A stretch of DNA of 29,924 bases from NCBI GenBank assembly GCA_018065205.1, contig JAGHTR010000152.1, positions 1 through 29,924 on the forward strand, read 5' to 3'. Source of the stretch: Candidatus Colicola caccequi (lineage in GTDB: Bacteria > Bacteroidota > Bacteroidia > Bacteroidales > Paludibacteraceae). Position 1 is the stretch's first letter. Every line of letters begins with the position of its first letter. A program made the position numbers and the translations under genes. The notes under the pieces are model-generated. The model had not been told where the DNA came from, did not search any database, and worked only from the letters and a program-made list of their open reading frames with translations. Of the stretch, positions 1 through 8,500 are shown one piece after another.

Positions 1-378
1 GCAGGCTTATTGCTATTGCATGCGACGGATAAAGTGCAGTTCTCATGGCAGTTCCTCCTAGTATGGGGAATTATCACGATTGTGGTGCAGGTATTAGATT
101 ATTTTGTGCCTATCTGGGGCACCAAGGTGCTTGGTGGTACTAAGCAAGGTGTATTAGGTAGTACCATCGGACTGATTGCAGGTTTTTTCTTGGGACCGTG
201 GGGTATTATCTTGGGACCCTTTGTAGGTGCTGTCCTTTTTGAATGGTGGTCTAATCCTGATATCAAGAATGCTTTGCGGAGTGGCTGGGGGGCATTTGTG
301 GGACTTATGACCGGTACCGTACTTAAACTAATCTGCTCAGGAATGATGATCTACTATTTTGTACGAGCATTAGTTTAA
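1..378 (+). CDS. DUF456 family membrane protein, 5'-truncated by window edge
   Basis: The reading frame is open from base 1 to the TAA at 376-378, so the gene enters from outside and only about 125 C-terminal residues are seen. A TTG at base 10 could be read as a start but is more likely an internal leucine. The protein is very hydrophobic: a membrane segment around FLLVWGIITIVVQVLDYF, a glycine-rich double segment (GLIAGFFLGPWGIILGPFVGA) and a C-terminal segment (MTGTVLKLICSGMMIYYF). The glycine-rich repeat with the following FEWW is typical of DUF456 small integral membrane proteins, whose function is unknown. The gene is convergent with ftsY, and the ATPase module at 381-1878 now separates the two. 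The family call rests on pattern memory and is fairly secure; no activity can be stated. Confidence 0.75.
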   Translation, partial: AGLLLLHATDKVQFSWQFLLVWGIITIVVQVLDYFVPIWGTKVLGGTKQGVLGSTIGLIAGFFLGPWGIILGPFVGAVLFEWWSNPDIKNALRSGWGAFVGLMTGTVLKLICSGMMIYYFVRALV

Positions 379-380
379 CA

Positions 381-416
381 TTATTTGCATAATTCGTCAC
401 AAAAACGTGCAAAATT
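381..416. repeat. Left copy of perfect 36-bp direct repeat flanking the ATPase gene
   Basis: These 36 bases recur without mismatch at 1843-1878. The copy starts two bases after the DUF456 stop codon. It contains the 18-mer ATTCGTCACAAAAACGTG (392-409) and has short inverted ends, TTTGCA near its left end and TGCAAA near its right end, so the transcript could form a weak hairpin. No function is established. Confidence 0.9.
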
Positions 417-423
417 CATAAAT

Positions 424-441
424 ATTCGTCACAAAAACGTG
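424..441. repeat. Additional 18-bp copy of the repeat core
   Basis: ATTCGTCACAAAAACGTG is repeated exactly here, 32 bases after the copy in the left direct repeat. It is followed at about 445-456 by TATTTGCATAA, the sequence that begins the 36-bp repeat. The repeat material is therefore scrambled and duplicated just upstream of the ATPase promoter. Confidence 0.85.
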
Positions 442-447
442 TTTTTA

Positions 448-479
448 TTTGCATAAGTCATTGATTTTTTATATTTTTG
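448..479 (+). promoter_or_regulatory. Bacteroidota-type promoter of the ATPase gene
   Basis: TTTG at 448-451 and TATTTTTG (TAnnTTTG) at 472-479 are separated by 20 bases, matching the Bacteroidota primary sigma factor consensus. The expected transcription start is about 485-488, some 15-20 bases before the ATG at 504. The -33 box lies inside the repeat-derived TATTTGCATAA sequence, so the module carries its own promoter. Confidence 0.8.
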
Positions 480-503
480 CAGCACAAATCAATATTTATA
501 TAT

Positions 504-1802
504 ATGAGACGTACTGTTTACAATCAACTTCTGACATGGAAAAGCATTCCCGATGGGCTGCGAAAACCACTTATTCTTGAAGGCGCACGCCAAACAGGAA
601 AAACTTGGTTAGCCCGCGAATTAGGTCAGAACGAATTTGAGAATTTTGTAGAAATCAATTTTGAACGAATAGAAGAAGCACGTTCGTTGTTCGAAAACAA
701 TTTTGATCTGCAACGGATATTGTTGGCTATTCAAGCTATTACGGGTAAACAAGTTATTCCCGGAAAAACGCTATTGTTCTTTGACGAAATCCAATTTGCA
801 CGCAGAGGATTGCTTTCATTAAAGTATTTTTACGAGGATATGCCTTCCTTACATATTGTAGCAGCAGGTTCGTTATTGGGAGTATTAGACCATAAAGATG
901 ATTCTTTTCCTGTTGGGAAAGTGTCTTTCTTGCGAGTTTATCCACTGTCCTTTAGTGAGTTTTTATGCGCCATACAACGGGAAAGTCTGGCACAATTAAT
1001 TGCAAGTAAAGACTATACTGCTATAGACGCTTTCGCCTCTTTATTAACGGATTTATTACGGCAATATTACTTTGTCGGAGGTATGCCAGAAGTTGTTAAG
1101 ACCTTTGCCGAACAACAAAATTACGAAAAAGTACGCGCTGTGCAGCAAGAAATTTTAAAGTCTTATCGCAGCGATTTTTCTAAACATCCGCCTAAAGAAA
1201 TTGTTAAGCGCATGGCATTGTTATGGGATTCTATTCCAGCCCAATTAGCCAAAGAAAATAAAAAGTTTGTTTATAATGCTATCAAACAGGGAGCACGCGC
1301 ACGCGATTTTGAAACAGCCATCCAATGGCTGTGTGATGCCGGACTAACCTATAAAATCTCACGCGTGCGATGTGGGCAACTTCCTCTAAAAGGTTTTGAA
1401 GATATAGATTCCTTCAAATTATATCTATTGGATATAGGATTGATGGGGGCAATGTCAGGACTAAGTGCTACTACCATAACTCAAGGAAATGATTTATTCC
1501 TCCAGTACAAAGGTGCTTTAACCGAACAATTTGTTATGCAAGAAATGCAGACACTGAACTCGCTGGAGATTCACTATTGGACACCTGATGAGAGTATTGC
1601 GGAAATGGATTTTGTCATTCAAAAAGAGGAACAAATCATTCCTATTGAAGTAAAAGCAGAACGACATCTAAAAGCCAAATCCATAACTGTATATATACAA
1701 CAAAATCACCCCAAGAACGTCATTCGAACATCTTTATCTCCATTCCATCAAAGTGAGCAAATTACGGATATACCGTTATATGCTTTCTATTCTATCTTTT
1801 AA
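504..1802 (+). CDS. AAA ATPase with C-terminal DUF4143 domain
   Basis: The 432-residue protein has an N-terminal AAA_14-type P-loop domain: Walker A GARQTGKT at 27-34 and Walker B LLFFDEIQ at 90-97. A C-terminal DUF4143 region follows. Near the end, E367-x-D369 and E382-V-K384 (IPIEVKAE) resemble a PD-(D/E)xK nuclease-like active site, which is known for this fold but unproven as active here. A TTG at 477 in the same frame lies inside the promoter -7 box, so the ATG at 504 is the start. The cellular role of this family is unknown; proteins of this type are often numerous in Bacteroidales genomes. The gene sits alone between perfect 36-bp direct repeats, splits two convergent genes, and is visibly richer in A/T codons than its neighbours, all suggesting acquisition or mobility. 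Confidence 0.88.
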   Translation: MRRTVYNQLLTWKSIPDGLRKPLILEGARQTGKTWLARELGQNEFENFVEINFERIEEARSLFENNFDLQRILLAIQAITGKQVIPGKTLLFFDEIQFARRGLLSLKYFYEDMPSLHIVAAGSLLGVLDHKDDSFPVGKVSFLRVYPLSFSEFLCAIQRESLAQLIASKDYTAIDAFASLLTDLLRQYYFVGGMPEVVKTFAEQQNYEKVRAVQQEILKSYRSDFSKHPPKEIVKRMALLWDSIPAQLAKENKKFVYNAIKQGARARDFETAIQWLCDAGLTYKISRVRCGQLPLKGFEDIDSFKLYLLDIGLMGAMSGLSATTITQGNDLFLQYKGALTEQFVMQEMQTLNSLEIHYWTPDESIAEMDFVIQKEEQIIPIEVKAERHLKAKSITVYIQQNHPKNVIRTSLSPFHQSEQITDIPLYAFYSIF

Positions 1803-1842
1803 TTTCGAGAAGATGGTACTATGGGTGCAGTTTGTTGCTTTT

Positions 1843-1878
1843 TTATTTGCATAATTCGTCACAAAAACGTGCAAAATT
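1843..1878. repeat. Right copy of perfect 36-bp direct repeat flanking the ATPase gene
   Basis: Identical to 381-416. Its last two bases overlap the ftsY stop codon (1877-1879, read on the minus strand), so on that strand the repeat lies at the immediate 3' end of ftsY and could form a weak TTTGCA/TGCAAA hairpin there. It contains the third copy of the 18-mer, at 1854-1871. Confidence 0.9.
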
Positions 1879-2836
1879 ACATTCCTAAGACGCTTTTGAC
1901 GAAGGGTTCGCGGTCGAAGGGACGAAGGTCCTCCACTTTTTCGCCGACACCGATATAACGAATAGGAATCTTAAATTGGTCCGAAATGCCGATTACGACG
2001 CCACCTTTGGCGGTGCCATCCAGTTTGGTAATTGCCATAGAGGTGACCTGCGTGGCTTGCGTGAACTGGCGAGCCTGCTCAAAGGCATTCTGACCGGTGG
2101 AGCCGTCCAAAACGAGCATCACATCGTGCGGCGCTCCGGGAACGACTTTCTGCATGACCGTCTTAATCTTGGTCAATTCATTCATCAGATTGATCTTATT
2201 ATGCAATCGTCCTGCAGTATCAATCAGTACAACATCCGCGTTATTCTTGACCGCCGATTGGAGCGTATCAAAAGCGACCGAAGCAGGGTCGGAGCCTTGC
2301 TGTTGTTTGATAACAGGCACTCCCACACGTTCGCCCCAGATGCATAATTGTTCTACCGCCGCTGCGCGGAAGGTATCGGCTGCACCGAGATAGACGGTCT
2401 TGCCGGCATCTTTGAACTGCTTGGCTAACTTGCCAATCGTAGTGGTCTTGCCTACGCCGTTCACGCCCACCACCATGATGACATAGGGCTTAGCGTCCGC
2501 ATTAACATCGGTTATTTCGTTTTCTTTAAGCAGGGCACAAGTCTCTTCCACAAGGATCGTATTCAGTTCATCCGTATTGACGTACTTATCACGAGCCACA
2601 CGTTGTTGGATGCGTTCAATAATGCGCAAGGTCGTCTCAACGCCCACATCGGACGTGATAAGGGCTTCCTCCAAGTTATCCAACACATCATCATCCACCG
2701 TGGATTTGCCGGCAACGGCATGCGATATCTTGTCCAAGATGGAGGTCTTGGTGGTTTCCATCTTGGTGGTCAACACTTCGGTCTCTTGTTGTTGCTGTTC
2801 TTGTGTCTTCTTCTTAAATAAATCAAAAAATCCCAT
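1877..2836 (-). CDS. ftsY: Signal recognition particle receptor FtsY
   Basis: The SRP receptor GTPase docks ribosome-nascent-chain-SRP complexes at the inner membrane for co-translational insertion. The 319-residue protein has a short charged N-terminal tail (no long acidic A domain), the helical N domain at about 30-105 and the G domain from 115. Seen directly: P-loop GVNGVGKT 124-131, DTFRAAA 154-160, DTAGR 206-210, TKLDG 270-274 (guanine specificity) and the closing GVGEKVEDL 296-304. The length is normal for short Bacteroidota FtsY. The gene is last in a minus-strand run behind two nucleotide-sugar dehydrogenase genes, 11 bases after the Ugd stop. This is not the ribosomal-protein neighbourhood (rpmB, rpmG) that I recall for ftsY in many Bacteroidales. 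The 3' end abuts the ATPase module. Confidence 0.96.
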   Translation of the reverse strand: MGFFDLFKKKTQEQQQQETEVLTTKMETTKTSILDKISHAVAGKSTVDDDVLDNLEEALITSDVGVETTLRIIERIQQRVARDKYVNTDELNTILVEETCALLKENEITDVNADAKPYVIMVVGVNGVGKTTTIGKLAKQFKDAGKTVYLGAADTFRAAAVEQLCIWGERVGVPVIKQQQGSDPASVAFDTLQSAVKNNADVVLIDTAGRLHNKINLMNELTKIKTVMQKVVPGAPHDVMLVLDGSTGQNAFEQARQFTQATQVTSMAITKLDGTAKGGVVIGISDQFKIPIRYIGVGEKVEDLRPFDREPFVKSVLGM

Positions 2837-2847
2837 AATATTGGTGG

Positions 2848-4107
2848 TTAGTCGCGCTTGAAGATGTCGCGCGTATAGACTTTATCTTGTACATCGTCCA
2901 GGCAGGCATCGTATCGATTGGCAATAATGGCTTGGCATTGTGCCTTGAAGGCGGTGAGGTCATTGACGACTTTGCTGCCGAAGAAACTCGTTCCATCGGG
3001 CAGGGTTGGTTCGTAAATAATCACATTGGCTCCCTTAGCCTTGACACGCTTCATGATACCTTGGATAGAGGACTGGCGGAAATTATCCGAATTGGACTTC
3101 ATCGTGAGGCGATAGACGCCGATAGTGATGGTTTTTTCGGACTGTGCATTCCAATTATTATCCTCGCTATAGGCATAGTACCCAGCCATGGATAGCACGC
3201 GGTCGGCAATAAAGTCCTTGCGGGTGCGGTTACTCTCTACGATAGCCTGAATGAGGTTCTCGGGCACATCCTGGTAATTAGCCAGCAGTTGTTTAGTGTC
3301 CTTAGGCAAGCAGTAACCGCCATAACCGAAGGAAGGATTGTTATAGTGCGCTCCGATACGGGGATCCAGACATACTCCATTGATGATGGATGTAGTGTCC
3401 AAACCTTTTATCTCGGCGTAGGTATCTAATTCATTGAAATAACTGACGCGCAATGCCAGGTACGTGTTGGCAAACAGTTTAACTGCCTCCGCCTCGGTGA
3501 AGCCCATAAAGAGAGTAGGTATATCGGTCTTGATGGCTCCTTCTTGCAGCAGATTAGCGAACGTCTTAGCCGCCTTTACCAGACGCTCATCGTTCATATC
3601 TGTGCCTACAATGATGCGCGAAGGATAAAGGTTGTCATATAACGCCTTTGATTCGCGCAAGAACTCAGGCGAGAAAAGAATATTGCGGCTGCCGGTAAGT
3701 TGACGGATATGCTCGGTATAACCCACGGGAATAGTGGACTTAATCACCATGATAGCATTGGGGTTGACCTCCATGACGAGACGAATAACCGCCTCGACGG
3801 CAGAGGTATCAAAGTAGTTCTTCTGACTATCATAATTAGTAGGCGCAGCAATGACTACGAACTCAGCATCGCGATAGGCAGCCTTGGCGTCTAAAGTAGC
3901 CGTTAAATCCAGGTGGATAGGAGCGTTATTGGCATCCTTGCCACTGAGGTACATCTCGATGTACTCATCTTGAATGGGTGACTGACGACGATTCAGCATG
4001 TCCACTTTTTCGGGGACAATATCCACGGCGGTAACGTGGTGATGTTGAGCCAGTAGGGTAGCGATAGATAGACCTACATAGCCCGTTCCTGCAACTGCAA
4101 TTTTCAT
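2848..4107 (-). CDS. ugd: UDP-glucose 6-dehydrogenase (Ugd-type nucleotide-sugar dehydrogenase)
   Basis: It catalyses the NAD-dependent two-step oxidation of a UDP-hexose, probably UDP-glucose to UDP-glucuronate, for surface polysaccharide synthesis in the cytosol. The 419-residue protein opens with the Rossmann motif GTGYVG (7-12), followed by KSTIPVG (123-129) and the catalytic region GYGGYCLPKD with Cys266. The C-terminal UDP-binding domain follows. The compact form resembles E. coli Ugd rather than the WbpA/TviB type. The open frame extends upstream to 4131, but the ATG at 4107 gives the canonical MKIAVAGTGYVG start and lies 4 bases after the stop of the preceding dehydrogenase gene. The exact sugar substrate is inferred from family resemblance only. 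Confidence 0.9.
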   Translation of the reverse strand: MKIAVAGTGYVGLSIATLLAQHHHVTAVDIVPEKVDMLNRRQSPIQDEYIEMYLSGKDANNAPIHLDLTATLDAKAAYRDAEFVVIAAPTNYDSQKNYFDTSAVEAVIRLVMEVNPNAIMVIKSTIPVGYTEHIRQLTGSRNILFSPEFLRESKALYDNLYPSRIIVGTDMNDERLVKAAKTFANLLQEGAIKTDIPTLFMGFTEAEAVKLFANTYLALRVSYFNELDTYAEIKGLDTTSIINGVCLDPRIGAHYNNPSFGYGGYCLPKDTKQLLANYQDVPENLIQAIVESNRTRKDFIADRVLSMAGYYAYSEDNNWNAQSEKTITIGVYRLTMKSNSDNFRQSSIQGIMKRVKAKGANVIIYEPTLPDGTSFFGSKVVNDLTAFKAQCQAIIANRYDACLDDVQDKVYTRDIFKRD

Positions 4108-4111
4108 ATTC

Positions 4112-5407
4112 TTATAAGCGACCGTCAACAAGGGTGCGATCTACAAAGTTCTTGACATCAAAGATGACAGCACCTTGGTCTTTGTATTTCTTGAAATCAA
4201 AAGTCTCAAACTGTTTATGGCTCACGCAAGCGATGATGGCTTCGTATTTCTTAGCAGGATCAATGGCAGGGATGAGTTGTTTACCATACTCATGCTTAAC
4301 CACTTCAGCCGAAGCCCAAGGATCATAGATATCCACGTTGCAACCAAATTCTTCGAGTTCGGTAGCTATATCTACCACTTTGGTGTTACGGCAGTCCGGG
4401 CAGTTCTCCTTAAAGGTAACACCCAGCATGAGGATATTGGCATTTTTGATCTTATGGTCGTTTTGGATCATGAGTTTGAGCGTTTTGTCGGCAATGAACT
4501 TAGCGATGGAGTTATTGACGGCACGACCGGACAGAATGACTTTGGGGTCATAACCGAGCGATTTAGCCTTGTGCGCCAAGTAATAGGGGTCCACCGAGAT
4601 GCAGTGTCCACCTACCAATCCCGGACGGTACTTGAGGAAGTTCCACTTGGTGCCGGCAGCTTCGATGACGTCGTTGGTATCTATACCTACGCGGTCGCAG
4701 ATAAGTGCGAGTTCGTTCATGAAAGATATATTCACGTCGCGCTGGCTATTCTCAACAGCCTTAGCAGCCTCGGCTACCTTCATATTAGGAGCACGGTGAG
4801 TGCCATTGAGCAGGATACTGTTGTAGAGAGCATCCACGATGTCGGCTACTTCAGGAGTTGAACCGGAAGTGATCTTCTTGATTTTAGTCAGGGTATTGAC
4901 CTTATCACCCGGGTTGATACGTTCAGGGCTATAGCCGCAGAAGAAATCAACATTGAACTTAAGTCCGCTGTTCTTCTCCAGAACAGGCACGCAATCCTCT
5001 TCGGTGCAGCCGGGATAAACAGTAGATTCGTAAATAACGATGTCGCCGCGATTAAGCGTCTTACCAATCGTGGTGCTGGCTTTCAGCAACGGAGTAAGGT
5101 CCGGATTATTGAAACGATCAATCGGCGTTGGAACCGTAACGATGTACGTATTCACGGCTTTTAGGTCCTCCGGATTGGAGGTGAAAGTCAAACCTACTTT
5201 ATGGGTAGATTCATACAAGTCGCGGGCTTGTTTCATACCTACGAGGTCAGCCTCTAAGGTGTGGTCCTCACCACGTTCCAGTTCGTCAACACGGGCTTGA
5301 AAAACATCAAAACCGATAACTCGATACTTTTTGCCATACTCAATGGCGAGGGGCAGACCAACATAGCCTAAGCCCACTACTGCGATACTACGATCAGACA
5401 AATTCAT
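4112..5407 (-). CDS. UDP-N-acetyl-hexosamine/UDP-sugar dehydrogenase, TviB/WbpA type
   Basis: The nucleotide-sugar dehydrogenase is 431 residues long. Seen directly: Rossmann motif GLGYVG at 12-17, YESTVYPG at 126-133, the SPERINPG segment at 160-167 and the catalytic GGHCISVDPYYL with Cys269. SPERxNPGD and GGHCIxVDPYY are hallmarks of the TviB/WbpA/VipA group, which makes UDP-N-acetylgalactosaminuronate or UDP-N-acetylglucosaminuronate; which sugar is used here cannot be told. A longer frame to 5455 starts at a TTG inside the promoter's -7 box, so the ATG at 5407 is chosen. It is the first gene of the operon with ugd and ftsY and lies divergent from the DUF2723 gene. The two dehydrogenases come from different subfamilies and probably supply two uronic acid donors. 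Confidence 0.88.
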   Translation of the reverse strand: MNLSDRSIAVVGLGYVGLPLAIEYGKKYRVIGFDVFQARVDELERGEDHTLEADLVGMKQARDLYESTHKVGLTFTSNPEDLKAVNTYIVTVPTPIDRFNNPDLTPLLKASTTIGKTLNRGDIVIYESTVYPGCTEEDCVPVLEKNSGLKFNVDFFCGYSPERINPGDKVNTLTKIKKITSGSTPEVADIVDALYNSILLNGTHRAPNMKVAEAAKAVENSQRDVNISFMNELALICDRVGIDTNDVIEAAGTKWNFLKYRPGLVGGHCISVDPYYLAHKAKSLGYDPKVILSGRAVNNSIAKFIADKTLKLMIQNDHKIKNANILMLGVTFKENCPDCRNTKVVDIATELEEFGCNVDIYDPWASAEVVKHEYGKQLIPAIDPAKKYEAIIACVSHKQFETFDFKKYKDQGAVIFDVKNFVDRTLVDGRL

Positions 5408-5452
5408 AATATATTCTAGTTGTTTATTATCTTGATAATCACAATTTGGGCA

Positions 5453-5484
5453 CAAAGATACAAATAAAAAATGGATTGTGCAAG
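5453..5484 (-). promoter_or_regulatory. Promoter of the dehydrogenase-ftsY operon
   Basis: Read on the minus strand, TATCTTTG (5460-5453) matches TAnnTTTG and CTTG (5484-5481) is a 3/4 match to the -33 box, 20 bases apart. The expected start is about 5446, giving a 5' leader near 40 bases before the ATG at 5407. Confidence 0.7.
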
Positions 5485-5519
5485 CGCGCGCGAGAAAAAA
5501 TGTAAAAAAACAAATGTTT

Positions 5520-5551
5520 TTTGTTCATGTCCCCAAAAGTGAGTAAATTTG
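5520..5551 (+). promoter_or_regulatory. Promoter of the DUF2723-CobW unit
   Basis: TTTG at 5520-5523 and TAAATTTG at 5544-5551 are exactly 20 bases apart. The expected start is about 5558, some 34 bases before the ATG at 5592. It is divergent from the dehydrogenase promoter, and the two -33 boxes are about 35 bases apart. Confidence 0.8.
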
Positions 5552-5591
5552 TATGCCGAATTATGGGCTTTGAGTAAATTAATTCTATTAT

Positions 5592-8500
5592 ATGAAACAT
5601 TTTAAACTTTGGAACACGGTGTGCGGATGGCTTGTTTTTGCCATTGCTGCAGCCACTTATCTCATGACGCTTGAGCCGACGGCTTCGTTTTGGGATTGTG
5701 GAGAGTTCATCTCCAGTGCGTACAAGTTGGATGTTGGTCATCCACCTGGAGCACCTTTCTTTATGTTAATGGGGCATTTCTTCAGCCTCTTTGCCAATGA
5801 CCCGTCTCAGGTGGCATTGTGTGTAAATGCGTTGTCCGGTTTGGCTTCGGCTTTCTGTATTCTTTTCCTTTTCTGGAGCATTGTGATGTTAGGTCGCAAG
5901 TTAGTGCAGCCGGATACAGTAGGTAGAGGTATTGCCTTGTTAGGAGCAGGAGCCGTAGGAGCATTAGCCTACACGTTCTCGGATACGTTCTGGTTCTCAG
6001 CCGTAGAGGGCGAGGTATATGCCTCCAGTTCGTTATTCACAGCCGTTGTTGTCTGGCTGATTCTTAAATGGGATGAGCAAGCCGACGAGGAGGGTAGCGA
6101 CCGATGGCTGATACTGATTATGTATCTGATGGGATTGAGTATAGGTGTGCACTTGCTGAACCTATTGACTATTCCTGCCATCGTGATGGTATATTACTTC
6201 CGTAAATACGAGTTCACATGGAAGGGTGCCATTCAGGCTTTTGTGCTGAGTTGTATCCTATTAGCCGTTATTCTGTATGGTATTATCCCGGGCTTCCCCA
6301 CAGTAGCCGGTTGGTTTGAATTGCTCTTTACCAACGTATTGGGCTGTCCGTTCAATACCGGATTGTTGGTATATTTGGTATTGGTAGCAGGACTGTTAGG
6401 ATGGGGCATTTGGTACACCTACAAGAAATTGGAAGAGAACTACACGCAGAAGATGCGTTGGATTCATACCGGTTTGACGATGATTGCAGTCATTTTAGTG
6501 GGCTATTTCAGTTACGCTGTGATTGTGATTCGTTCCAATGCCGATACTCCTATGGACCAGAACTCGCCGGATAATGTATTTGCCCTGAAGTCTTATCTCA
6601 ATCGTGAGCAATATGGCGATCGACCATTGTTGTATGGTCAGACCTACAATGCTCCGGTTAAGTTGGAAATCAAAGGTAATATGTGCATCCCGGTAGAGAA
6701 TCAAGGTGCAGCACAGTATGCTCCTGCTCCCAAGAAAGAAGGGGAGAAGGACCGCTATGTAGTAACCGGATACAAGACGAATTATGAATTTATGGATGAG
6801 TTCAAAATGCTCTTCCCACGCATGTATTCGCCACAAGGTTCACACGTTAGTGCATACAAGCAATGGGCTGATGTGAAGGGACGTCGTGTAAGATATGACT
6901 ATTGCGGTCAAAAGAAGACGGAGTATTGTCCAACTTTTGCGGAGAATATGCGATTCTTCTTCCGTTATCAAGTCAATTTCATGTATTGGCGTTACTTCAT
7001 GTGGAATTTCTCCGGTCGTCAGAATGACTTGCAGAGTTATGGTGATATCACCAAGGGTAACTGGATTACCGGTTTCAAATGGTTAGATAATGCCCGTTTG
7101 GGCGACCAAGATAAACTGCCAACTGACTTGAGAGAGAACAAAGGACACAACGTGTACTATATGTTGCCACTCCTTTTGGGTCTTATAGGTATAATATGGC
7201 AATTAGGCAAGCAGAACGGTGGCGGTAAGAACTTCACGATTACTTTCTTGCTCTTCTTCCTGACCGGTTTGGCTATTGTTATTTACCTTAACCAGACTCC
7301 GTATCAGCCTCGTGAACGAGACTATGCGTATGCCGGCAGTTTCTATGCGTTCTCTATTTGGATAGGTCTGGCTGTGTTGGCTTTGTATGAATGGCTGACG
7401 GCTAAGTTGCAGAACGAGTGCGTTAAGACGGCTGTGGCTGCTGTGGTGACGGTAGTTTGTCTATTAGTGCCGGCACAGATGGCCAGTCAGAACTGGGATG
7501 ATCATGACCGTTCGGACAGATATAGTTGCAGAGACTTTGGTGCCAACTACCTGCGCTCCTGCGAGAAAGATGCGATTATCTTCTCTAACGGTGATAACGA
7601 TACCTTCCCATTATGGTATAACCAGGAGGTAGAAGGTGAAGGTGCCGATATGCGTGTATGTAACCTCAGTTACCTGCAGACCGATTGGTATATCGCTCAA
7701 ATGAAGCGTCCGTACTACGAGAGTTCGGCACTGCCTATCAATTGGGAATACAAGGATTATATGCCGGGTGCCAACGAGGTCGTGATGACGGAGAATAGGA
7801 TAGGGCAGCCTATTTCGGTAGAGCAGGCCTTTGAGTTCGTTCGTTCGGATGATCCTCGTACCAAGCGCGACGGAGATAATTATATCCCAAGCAATCAGTT
7901 GTATATCAATAATCCCGGTGGCGAACCTATTCCTATTCGTTCTGCCCGCCGTTATACGCGCAGCGAGATGATGATTATGGAGATGCTCCAAAACATTGCC
8001 AATGATGGTTGGAAGCGTCCTATCTATTTCGCCGTAACAGTCGGTGGTGATTATTACTTAGGTCTGGAACCCTATTTTGAGAATTGCGGTATGGCCTATC
8101 GTATCACACCTACTCGCAGTGCGGATGGTCAAGAGCGTGTCAATACGGAAGTGATGTATGACAATATGATGCATAAGTTCCGTTATGGCAATATGAATAA
8201 GCCCGGTATCTATATTGATGAGAACCTGATGCGTATGTGCCGCACCCACCGTATGATGTTTGCTCAATTAGCAGAAGCATTGGTGCGTGAGGGTCAGCGC
8301 GAGAAGGCTATTGAAGTGTTGGATTATGCGGACGAGATGTTGCCCGGATATAATGTGCCATACGAAACAACCAGTATATCGATGGCATCGTTGTATTATT
8401 TCTTAAAGGAGACCGATAAGGCTAATCGCCTGATGTGCGCTGTGGCTGATAACTGTGTTGAGTACTTAGATTGGGCTCAATCATTAGACCGCGAGTATCG

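Noticed and set aside
381..441. Possible CRISPR array from the closely spaced 18-mer repeats
   Set aside because: Only two copies are close together, the interval between them is far too short for spacers, and no cas genes are present.
477..503. TTG start giving nine extra residues on the ATPase
   Set aside because: The TTG is part of the TATTTTTG promoter box, so it would lie upstream of the transcription start.
4175..4861. 228-residue open frame on the plus strand inside the WbpA-type dehydrogenase gene
   Set aside because: Antisense shadow of a well-conserved gene with catalytic motifs intact; no family features in the shadow product.
5408..5455. TTG start giving a 16-residue extension (with CPNC) on the WbpA-type dehydrogenase
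   Set aside because: The TTG lies in the minus-strand TATCTTTG -7 box, and the Rossmann motif is correctly placed from the ATG at 5407; the apparent CxxC is non-coding.
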